64,000 nt of DNA, taken from NCBI RefSeq assembly GCF_933775445.1, contig NC_065876.1:27776001-27840000 (forward strand), written 5' to 3'. The stretch is from Argentina anserina (Eukaryota > Streptophyta > Magnoliopsida > Rosales > Rosaceae). Below are positions 37,375 through 48,700 of the stretch, in pieces. Within the stretch, counting starts at the first letter, position 1. Each line of letters opens with the position of its first letter. The position numbers and the translations under genes were made by a program. The notes beneath the pieces were generated by a model. The model worked only from the letters and a program-made list of their open reading frames with translations, was not told where the DNA came from and did not search any database.

Positions 37375-38264
37375 GTTGGTATGAGAGAGTAGGTTGCATA
37401 TTTAGCCATTGATCAATATCATCCAGGAGCGATGACCCGACTGCAGCGGATTCCCATCACATGCTCCTCAGTATTGATACGTCACTGGGTACGTAAGAGT
37501 GTTAGGAGCCACACCTGAAGGTTTGGTCCTCTAAATAGAAGTGTTGTGATGATACTTCGATGATTCATGTTCCCTCTAAATATCTTGATTAATAGCGGGA
37601 CACATGAGTAGAATGTACCTTACTTATTTTTGACTACCTTACTAGAGTACTGGTTGATATGGGAGCATCAAACTCTTTTATTGCTAGTTCGGTAGTAGAG
37701 GTGTTAGGGTTGATTCCTACAGCTCTTGGAAGTACTTTATGTGTTACTTCAGCTTTTGGAGTGTCTCTTGAGCTTGAGACAATCTGCAAGGCTTGTCCTA
37801 TTGTGATTGGGGGTAGAGAATTCCCTGCTTACTTGATAGTGATTCCGGACTACACCTATGATGTGATCTTAAGAATTGATTGGTTGAGGTCACATCATGC
37901 TTTGATCGATTGCTTGGACATAGTAGTGTTTTTCCATTGTCCTGGGGAGCCAGTTTTTCGTTATCATTGCCTCAAGTCGGACAATGCCATGAGAGCACGA
38001 GTCTTGGCACATGTGGAGTCTGTGGATCAGGAATTAGCTATCACAGACATTGTTGTGGTATCCGAGTATAGTGAGGTGTTTCAGGAGATACTGAGTTTAC
38101 CTTCTTGGAGAGTTGTCGATTTCTTTATTGATATTGTACCTAGTATAGCACATGTGTCGAAGGCGCCTTATGGGATGGGACAGAACGAGCTTAAAGAATT
38201 AAAAGTGCATATAGATGGCCTTGAGAAGGAAAAGTTAGGGTTTCTATATATAGTTCATAAATAA
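37375..38264 (+). pseudogene. Ty3/gypsy pol fragment (retropepsin and start of RT)
   Basis: A 201-codon frame (from 37659, active-site Asp codon at 37656) carries the retropepsin motif as D-M-G-A-S, where the family has DTGAS. It then has YDVILRIDWL (family YDVILGMDWL) and the pre-RT segment EVFQEIL..LP..R.VDFFIDI. Gag is absent and the frame ends at 38264 just after the RT entry region, so the element is internally deleted and truncated. The Thr-to-Met change in the protease active site alone would disable it. Confidence 0.75.
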
Positions 38265-41200
38265 TCGTAAATTGTTTTCTAACCCAACTCATTATGAAAT
38301 CTTGCTCAGCCCTGCTCCGGATCAGAGGGAAAAGCTAGGGTTTCATTTCCTATATACTTTAGTCTGGATCTGCTCTTGATCGAATTAATGGAACTACCTT
38401 TCACGCAAATTAAATCTATATCAAGCAATTGTACATTCTACCGATCGATGTGTTTTGAAAGTTTAATTTCTACTTAATTTTCTTGAAGCCTAGAACAGTC
38501 AATTGCAACTCTGATTTATTAAATTGCATGCATGCATGGATCTACTTATATTAGCTTAATTTAGCTAGCTTATGATCCAAATTCCTACACGAACGTGAAT
38601 ATATTCCATTGTGATGCCATAGTGTTAATTATCAAGAGTACGTGAGTAATTGTTCATTTTAGTATTGTGTCGCTTTAAACACAAAAGATCTCTCAAGTAG
38701 ATTAATTTGATCATACAGAAATACCTGGTGATCAGCTGAAAAATTAGAGTTTTTAATTAGTAATTAGTCTCACATTATTGAAGCCACAAACACGTCCCGA
38801 TGGCCGATGCCCAGATCATGGTGTAAAACATTGCTCCCCAAAATTTAAAATTATCGATTGTTTTACCGTCCTCCTTTTAGTTCTTGTTTTCTAAACCTAA
38901 CACATCATTAACACACTCAACAGTCCAAATTAACCATATATTGAGTGAGATACCATCAATCTTGTTAAAGATGATCATGCTAATATGAAACAACATATCA
39001 CACCAACAAAGAAGTCACAAACAATTAATGACACACAATCCTTAACATACAAACACAACACACAATCCTTGATATACAAACACAATAGTACACAATCCTT
39101 GACATACAAGCCTACAAATATTTACCATTGACAAAACTATCAATGTGTTCAATGCATCAATAAATTCTCAATTGTATATTGGTAGAATAGTTGTACTATC
39201 ATATCTATATAAGAGCATCTTGTAATAGATAGTTGAATATCAAGTATATACACCAATTTTGGTTTTAATCTCTCTTGATTTCATTTAGTTTAACTAATCT
39301 TTCACCATATAAGTACGAAGGATGAACAATTCACCGTCATCTCTAAATTGAAGCTGTTCATAAGTTGCAATGAAATCAAGAGCTAGCTAGCATATGCAGT
39401 AAAGCCATGTCCAAACTAAAGCCCCTTTCAACCGAGCTAAACACATGCGTGGAGCCTTCTTAGGTTTATATCAACTCGCCACTGACGGGACTAAAGGGAT
39501 ATTGGAAGCTTGCAAAAGTTAAAAAGCCAAGTTCAAGTAAATTAGAACCTAAATGGCTCAGTGAAGCCACTTTTGATGCATGTTAATTTAAGCAGTACCG
39601 GTACCCTAAACTTAATGAGAGAAATAATTAAATAATAGCGTGAGAATTATAACAACTTAATGGATCGGATTAGAAATAGATGTTTTAATGGGGGTGAAGA
39701 GGCGTAAACTTATCGTTGTTCCGATGGGTACTTTCTGAGGTCTTAGAGATCAACGATAATTAAGCGAACGAGGCGTAGAGGTTTTACTCATAAGAAAAGC
39801 TGAAGAATAAGGAGTTGCTCTTCGCATGTCCACTGAAATTCTCTACCACATTAATTTTTTTCGATTGAAAATTCTCCACCACATTCTGCACTAAGGAAAT
39901 GAACATACTGCAAGCAACTGAGAGCATTCATGAAGCTTCTTCCTATAAAGAAGCTAGATCGAGTGCAACTTTCAGATGACTAGGACAAGGCTCTATAAGG
40001 AATGTGAGGTCGGATGGTCGAAAAGCCGCACAAATACTCAAGAATCAACGGTACGTGGTGGACTGGTGGTGAGAAACTACTGTGTTGAAATTAATGGGGA
40101 GTCTCAATATAGACCTCTGATTGCTAACATATTAAGGGGACCATGGCACAAACTCCACAAAGTCATATCAAGGCCAACCTCCTCCAATCATCCACACACA
40201 GATATGTATTTATCAGCAGTGCAATGAAGAGAAGTTCATCTATTATCCCAATCCTAAATTGATGATGGTGCATATATTGGTGCTGCAGCTTTATTCACAT
40301 GACATTAACCCAATTTATCTCCTTGTAAATGCCCAAATGTCACTTTCCAAGGACCATGAGGTGTCTAACGTACCATATCTTGTATACTCGTTTTATAAGG
40401 AACAACACAACAGTGCAATATAAAAAATCTATTGATGCTATGCGTACATTGTTCAAGATAGAGTTGCGCGCATAACATGTGGTTTCCTTTATTTGGCATT
40501 GTTGATGCTTTGAGCCGCAGTTGATTATATGAATAATATGATGTCCCTATTGCTTATGGCTGGATTGACAATATATCTGCGATGGGAATGCATGCATTAG
40601 TAGTTTTCTGAAGTGCGAGTAGTTCTTGGTTCCGGCCAGTTTCTGATCGCTTAACCAGCTGCAATATCGCTTAAAAATGTCAAATATATATTGTCAATTC
40701 AACTCGGCAATATAATAGAGGGACGACCTATTATGAATTTATGATTATCATACACCTAAGCGCACGAGTCAAATGGGATGCTGTGATATTCACCTAGTCA
40801 CCTAGCTAGAGATGGAGCCTATAAGGTAGTACGTGTAGCTAGTATGGTACATGATTACTAAATATCCACAAAATCTTAGTGTAAGCACTGATCGAGCAAT
40901 GTGTTTAGGAACATTATTATCCTTGCAGTACCGGGATAATGGGTCGTGATCGACTCCAAACGCGGCAGGGAGGAGGAGTGTTGAGTGAGACCGATGCTAT
41001 AATGAGGCATCGTAACGAGTGCTTACATACTCTCACATCAAATAGGCACATTTGGAACTCAGAGGAACACAAGTCGATTCCCTAGCTATCCTCCATTGCA
41101 GATTAAATTTGGATGAAAAGTTCTAGTGTATACACATTTAGAACTTAGGAACAAAAGTCTCTATTCATTCCTCAGTCATCACCCATTGTGACACTAGCGT

Positions 41201-41517
41201 CCGTATCGTGTCCTGTAAATAGGATGATAGATGTGATTGTGCATGTGGCAGAAGCAAAGCAACCTTCTATAAATTTTACATTACTGTCGTAGTTATAAAC
41301 TTATAATTAGGCTAATTACAGTAAACATGGAGCTTTTCAGGAAAATAGTAGTTAGTGTATATATGCAAATTTATCAGATGTCTTGCACCTTTCTGGTTAT
41401 TCGTGGTAGGTATTGGGCAATGAGCAAGGTCTGTGACTTGGTCTTCGATGCAGGCAAACAATTATGGAGGGGAGATATATATTCTTCAAAGTAGCCAAAG
41501 CGCACATGTACTATTAT
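38265..41517. other. Intergenic, no gene seen
   Basis: Over 3 kb without a convincing exon. An 83-aa frame at 39976-40227 has no known domain. No element ends were recognised. Confidence 0.45.
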
Positions 41518-43033
41518 TGTCACGACCCCGAATTTCGAATGATAAAAATTTGAATTTTAAGTCATGAAAACTCTAAAACAATCTCAACTATATTGAAATC
41601 ATCTTATCATAACAGTGTATCGAAACTGAGTCTACATCATGATTCAGTCGATTTGAATAATACACAACCAATGGAAATGTATAATTCACTCAATCCTCAC
41701 CACAAACAGCAGAAAGAAATCTCCGACAATCTTCAGCGAAACCCCTCTAATTCTGCTAATCCACACCTGCAGAACTATCTCATACACCATCGAATATGTG
41801 CACCGGGATTGTAAACACAAACCTGGTAAGCTTTACAGCTCGTATGAGTAACAACAATATAACTCGCATATAAATACAAAAGAAAAATACTAAAAATATT
41901 TAATTATAAATGTACTCATGAGTCACAGGACGGTCTATCTGGTTGTCCAATAATATCTGAAAATATAAATGCTCATGAGAATCGGGCAACTCATCTGTTT
42001 ACCCAAATACATTTATAATACGGGTACTCATGAGACTCATGTACTCATCTGTTACCCCTCATGCTAGTACGCCGCCAGACATTGGGCAACTATCTGTTAC
42101 CCAATATCCAAAAATATGGGTACTCATAAGCCGGTAACCCATATGTTACCTCTCATGCCAATACACCGGCAGACAGACTAGAGCTCTAACTACATCGTAA
42201 TTTTTGCCCAACCAAGGCTAGGTTCCGATATGCCAACACGTCCGAAGACAAAAAACACGTCCGAAGACAGAAAACGTTTTAACAAAACTCAATGTTAAAA
42301 ACGCGTATAATAACAATCCACCCATGTTATTGTACTACAACAAGCGACTTTTGCTCAAATAAAATAAATATAGTTGCCACAGTATAATTCGTTTGGAAAT
42401 AAGAACGTAACAGTATATAATATAGCAACTCATATATATGTATCGTATTTACCATTTTATACACATACACAACCCACTATATTATATATATGTCATAATT
42501 CGATTTTTTTAAGAAAACGTAAATATTAGTCACCACCAAGAGTATGCTCGTCATAGTGAGATTTATTCACATTCACCATAGTCCATAATCACAAAAACCT
42601 TTTCAAAATCATTTATTAAAATATTATTTCACTTACCATGAACCGTAGACGATCAAGTTCATGTAATTTAAACCAAAACATATTTTTAAAATAATTTTTA
42701 TAAACTAGTGATGCAACGACTATGGTGACAACTCAAACTAAATTCATAAGTATAATACTACTTCGATCATGATGATCATTGTGAGGTTTACTCACCTTAT
42801 TTCCTACGTGCAACTTCCACGACACTGAAAGTAATTTCCTCACTCGTTTCGTCAGTCGCCTAAAGCATGATAAAATGCTTAGAAAATGATACGTAAAATA
42901 TCAGGTGATGATTTTCGGTACAGCTAAATGCTATTCATAAAACACTGTTTTTCACAAAACACTGTGCATGTTTTACTGTTTTACAGAACAATGCACACAG
43001 TTACTGTTCACATAACACTGTTCATATGTAATT

Positions 43034-44119
43034 GGCATAAATGCCGATTTGCACCCCAAATTTGGCTGAAATTGTCAATTTACACCCCGAACTTGCATTT
43101 GAGTCAATTTACCTCCTAAACTTGGTAAAAATTGCCGATTTACACCCCGAACTTGTATTTGAGTCAATTTACCTCCTAAACTTGGTAAAAATTGCCGATT
43201 TGCACCCTATCCGTTAAATTTAACTGTTTCTATCCAATTTTGCGTCACATGTCATGCATTTAAGGGGTAGTATTGTCATTATATATTTATATTTTTCTTA
43301 AAAACAAATAAAAATATTCTTTAAAATGAGAATTATTTTGTTAATCAAATTATTTATTTACATCTTTTTTTCTACCTACTTAATCCTACTTTGAATTATA
43401 TATTCAATATACCCACCCATTCAAATATAGTGTGTTGTGTATAAATATATTTTTATATGTACACATTGTTGGAGGATGAACAAAACGAGAATAATAACGA
43501 CGTAATAGAACAGAACGTAACCGTTTATTGATTGATAATGAGGCCAATATATAGGCATTACATAACCACAATCCCGTAGAATTCGGAGTCCTAATCTATT
43601 ACAGAGATGCGAATCTATCTCTAACAGAAAACTTAATAAGGCTAAGACACACACAATGGTAGAATAGTAATTCTCTCGGAACACACATTTATTTTTAATT
43701 TTTAATGTATTTATTTATTTATATTTTTTCTAATATTTTTTAACATACCATATCACATAAAATAATAAATATATAAATCAATAACATGTTTCGAAAAAAT
43801 AAACATTGTAGCAAGTGTTCCTCTTAAGTAATTTTATTAATTTATTTCATTATTCAATATGAATAAATATATAATGACAATATTACCCCTTAAATGCATG
43901 ACATGTGACGCAAAATTGGATAGAAACAGTTAAATTTAACAGATGGGGTGCAAATCGGCAATTTTTACCAAGTTTAGGAGGTAAATTGACTCAAATACAA
44001 GTTCGGGGTGTAAATCGGCAATTTTTACCAAGTTTAGGAGGTAAATTGACTCAGATGCAAGTTCGGGGTGCAAATTAACAATTTCAGCCAAGTTTGGGGT
44101 GCAACTTGGCATTTATGCC
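43034..44119. mobile_element. Mutator-like foldback element with 9-bp target duplication
   Basis: Flanked by perfect TATGTAATT copies (43025-43033 and 44120-44128), the 9-bp duplication typical of MULEs. Ends are GGCATAAATGCC and GGCATTTATGCC. Inverted arms run about 260 bp each (43034-43294; about 43858-44119). Each arm holds two tandem copies of a 60-bp unit containing CACCCCGAACTTG and CCTCCTAAACTTGG. No transposase is present. A copia solo LTR occupies the centre. Confidence 0.88.
43467..43683 (-). mobile_element. Copia-type solo LTR inside the Mutator-like element
   Basis: Plus-strand ends are TGTTGGAGGATG and CTCTCGGAACA, with perfect CACAT duplications (43462-43466 and 43684-43688). 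Read on the minus strand, a TATATATTGG box is followed by an AATCAATAAA signal, giving the orientation. It is 217 bp. Confidence 0.88.
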
Positions 44120-44718
44120 TATGTAATTATGTATTGTTTACATAATACTGTTCATGTGCCGCCACTGTTCACTGACCGCCACCAATGACCACCAAATTTC
44201 ACCACCACAATCTAAATGAGATTCCTAACAACTTTATACTACACAACAAAGTCTAAATCAAAGTTTAAAACCTCCAATTTCAGAATTTCCGAAAAATCTC
44301 AAATCAAGAACCCTAGAATTGAAATTTCTTGGTTCGAGTTCTTACCTTTCGATTTAGCTCAAAACCTTTACAGGGGTTGTTGACGATGTTGAGGCAAGGA
44401 GTTTGAGACCGGTGGTGAAGCCTAAACTCGTCGGAGATCGCCAAAAAATTGAAGAAAACAACCGGGTCACTGATGGGTATTCGGGTCGACTTCCCGGCTT
44501 CGATGCATGGAAACCGGTGTGGTACTCCACGATCCACCACCACAGGAAGGCGCGCAAGGAGGAGACGAAGCTATCTGGGTTGGCCCGGTCGCCTGAAACC
44601 GCCGGAGTCAGCCAGAAAAGTCGGGTCGAGTCGGCCGGATCCGGGTCAGGTCGGAAGGAAATTTTCGCCTCTAAAGGCGCGGGTACGGAGAAAGGGGGAG
44701 GAAAATGAGGTTATGACA

Positions 44719-45775
44719 ATTGTCTTCTTGTCTTTGTACTTGGGACAAAAATCTTATTATTCTCCTTGTAATTAAGATACAGTTATGAAGCTTAATTGTC
44801 CTGGACAATCTTCAGGATGCTGCAGCTATACCAAAAAAACACAGACAAATTTCTTGTTTGGCCTCATTGAGAAAAACACAAGCTAGTTGTTGTGAACTTG
44901 TGATTAACTCACTCGATCACATGCTTCCTTCATTTATAATATAAGAGCTCACGAGTTTATTGATTGATTCAAGAATTACATTAAGCTTCATTTATAAAAA
45001 TAATTAAGAGCTGTACGTTCAAGTGGATATAATTAAGGTAATAATAGTTGTCATATAAGAAAATAGGAGACTAATACTTCATCCCTCACAATTATGCTCT
45101 TAGTCTTTCTCTTTAGCCATAGAAGTCTCAAGTCTGTATCTGTTTACTTTTCTAGAAAGAAAGTAAAATCACCAACTTTGATCCTATGAGCTTGCTGGTT
45201 TTGGAACTTGGAAATACAAAGCACTTCAACGAAGAAACCTTGGAAAACAAGTTACAGTATTAGCTGATTAACATCTCTGTGATTTCATCATTTCATCGAT
45301 CAACTATCTGATACTAAGTCGAAGAGTAAATTGATCACCTTGAGGAGTTTCAAAAGACCAGTAACAAAAAAACATTTTGCTTGATGAAGTGTCACTTTTA
45401 GTCTTACAAATTGCCTCTGCTTGAGAAATATATATATTTTAAATCTGTTCACCCCAGGACCCAAAAGCAAGATTCATCTATATATATTTGAGGAATAAAA
45501 TTAAAGGATCTGAAGTCAGTGTTATTGAATGAGAAGCAATTGACTCAAACTGTATGGTTGGATGAACTGTTCATCATCCATATGCAATGTTATCCATAAT
45601 TGTGTCAAAACACACTCGAGGAGCACTATTCATCAGAATCCATATATATTTAATTACTACATTCATTTACATACACATCTCTGTCATGGGTTTGGTACAA
45701 AGTTAGCACTGGGGGAGCTACTTAACATGTCACTTGTGATCAGAGTTTACCCAAACACTTCAAATTAACACCTCC
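44719..45775 (+). promoter_or_regulatory. Upstream region of the SULTR2-type gene
   Basis: About 1 kb of AT-rich DNA between the solo LTR and the ATG at 45776. No specific regulatory element was recognised with confidence. The proximity of the nested-LTR block could influence expression (inference). Confidence 0.4.
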
Positions 45776-48700
45776 ATGGGTTCAGCTCATATTGATCAGA
45801 CCACCTTCACTGCTGTGGAGCTCCAGCAGCTTCATCATCAGGACTTAACCACTCAAAGGGTTGAGAGGGCTCAGTGGGTGCTCAAATCTCCTGAGCCACC
45901 AAGTCCATGGCAGACACTCCTTCATTCTGTCAAAGCCAATGTATTTCTTCAAGGAAAGAAATACTCAGCTGTTTCATTCTTCAAGGGTCTATTTCCAATT
46001 CTTAGCTGGGGAAAAGACTACAAGGCTTCAAAGTTTAGAAATGACTTGATGGCGGGTTTAACTCTTGCTAGCCTTAGTATTCCTCAGGTAGTGAACTCTC
46101 AGGTTAATTTATTATACTTAGCAAAGCTTTATAATATTTCCTTCCAATAATATATTCCTTTTCTGACAGAGTATTGGCTATGCTAATCTAGCAAAACTGG
46201 ATCCTCAGTATGGCTTATGTGAGTGGTTTGAGTCTGTAAACTACATTTTCATTAATTCTGTTATAATAATCAATCTTCTTTTTTATTATTATTTTTTTTT
46301 CATTTGGTGTATCATTGATTCAGACACCAGCATTGTTCCACCCTTGGTTTACTCTCTAATGGGGAGTTCAAGAGAGCTAGCTATTGGACCAGTAGCAGTG
46401 GTTTCTTTGCTGCTGTCTTCCTTGCTTCAGAAAATTGAAGATCCTACTGTGAACCCTGTTGCTTACAGGAATCTTGTGTTCACTGTGACATTCTTTGCTG
46501 GAATTTTCCAAGCTGCATTTGGAATTTTCAGGTATGTTTTTACTTGCATCAGAAGTTGTTAGATTTCACTGACCTTTGTTGAACATAAACAGACCTCTCA
46601 GCTGCTCTTAATAACAGGTTGGGATTTCTTGTGGATTTTCTATCACATGCTTCCACTGTTGGGTTCATGGGTGGTGCAGCCATTGTCATTGGTCTTCAAC
46701 AACTTAAAGGTCTGCTTGGGATCAGTAAATTCACCACCAACACAGATGTGGTCTCAGTCTTAAAATCTGTTTTCAAGTCAGTTATTCATGAACCAGTAAG
46801 TTATATAACAGTTTTAGGCTTTTAGCACAACAGATTGTTAAAAAGAAATGGTAATTTATATTCATAACAAAAAAAATTCTTCCATGGCAGTTGTACCCTT
46901 TGAATATTGTTCTCGGCTGTGCATTCCTGATTTTCCTCCTAATTGCCAGGTTTATTGTAAGTAAAAAACTTCAAAGATCACAATTCATCATTTCTTCACC
47001 TTTCTGTTTCATTTTGAGCCTTCAAAAGTTAATTTTCTCATGAACTTGCAGGGAAAAAAGAACAAGAAACTCTTCTGGTTGCCAGCTATTGCACCCCTTG
47101 TATCAGTTGTATTATCAACTCTGATAGTATATTACACAAAAGCTGATAGGCATGGAGTGAAGATAGTAAAACACATTAAAGAGGGTCTAAATCCAAGCTC
47201 AGCTCACCAGCTACAACTCACAGGTCCACATGTTGGACAAGCGGCCAAAGCTGGCCTGATATCTGCAATTATTGCTCTTGCTGTGAGTTTGGCATTCCTT
47301 TTTCTCTGATAATTTTATTGATTACCTTCATGTTTTTAATGGTAATTAACTTTAATTTTTATTATTTTATTAGGAGGCCATTGCTGTTGGTAGATCATTT
47401 GCTTCCATCAAGGGGTACCACCTTGATGGAAACAAGGATATGTTAGCCATGGGCTGCATGAACATTGCTGGATCTTTAACTTCATGCTATGTTGCTACTG
47501 GTAAGTCAGTTTGGTGATTTCTCATATCAGAACCTATAGAGGTTCTCTCCTGCTTCCAAAAACGGTCAGACTGTGTTTTATTTGAAAGTAGATATACCAT
47601 GTAACAGATGAAATAACATATTATGTTTTCACAATGTCAACGCTTACCATTCATTAGACAAAATATTTTCTGAATATCTACACCAGATTGATTGATCGTC
47701 TTGCAGGAGAGCTACATATACTTATCATTATTTCAAATACATTTTGCCGATGGTTGTACTAATTAGTAACAAATAATTGATGGATTTTGATTTCTGCAGG
47801 TTCATTTTCAAGAACTGCTGTAAATTTTAGTGCAGGGTGTGAAACTGTGGTATCAAACATAGTGATGGCGCTCACTGTTATTGTTTCACTAGAATTACTT
47901 ACTAGGCTCTTGTACTTTACTCCCACTGCAATCCTTGCTTCAATCATCCTATCAGCTCTGCCTGGACTGATTGATATTAATGAAGCTTACCACATTTGGA
48001 AGGTCGACAAATTAGACTTTCTTGCTTGCATTGGTGCATTCTTAGGGGTCTTGTTTGCATCAGTTGAGATTGGCCTTCTTGCTGCGGTAATCATCTTTCC
48101 TCGTCCATTTGCATCAGTTGAGATTGGTCTTCTACAGCTATTACATTCACTAATTTTTCTATTGAGGCCGAATTTAACATGTTATTTTGTTATATAATAT
48201 CTAAACAATCAACTGAGTATAATCTTATTCGAATACATCGTTAGATGTAGAGTTTGAAGGCATAAAGTACTAGACATCTAGTAAGTAAAACATATCAAAG
48301 GGAAGCTAACTTGGAAACAAGTTTATCTAAAGTTCAATGGAAAATTTGGAGACTAATGGGTCACTTTCTTATACTTAAATCTCAAAAATACTCAGTAGTG
48401 ATGGATTTGACAAGAGATTAGAGAAATCGTTGCCTATATTTAGTGTGTTTGGCCCACCAGAGAAGCAATATATGTGGAAGACTGTGGTCAATTCCTCAAG
48501 TTATTCACTTTTGCAGATTTTATAGGCTAAGCCATATTATGACTTATTGAGTGGACAAAATGTGAGCTCCATATGTGTAGCATATGTGAGCTCCATACAG
48601 GTCTTATATATATGAATCATATCGAAAGTTTTGTAACAGCAATAATAACCAATCTAGCACATCCCCTGTATATCAATTGAAAATCTATTCTTCTTTTTGC

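Larger units (their letters stand above)
41518..44718 (-). mobile_element. Solo gypsy LTR, minus orientation, with nested insertions
   Basis: On the plus strand it begins TGTCACGACCCCGAATTTCG and ends GAAAATGAGGTTATGACA, the reverse of the LTR at 35767. Flanks ATTAT (41513-41517) and ATTGT (44719-44723) are a 4/5 target duplication. No PBS or internal domain adjoins, so it is a solo LTR. Without the nested element it is about 2.1 kb. Confidence 0.8.

Noticed and set aside
43421..43684. 87-aa minus-strand hydrophobic frame
   Set aside because: Coincides with the copia solo LTR and its flank; not a gene.
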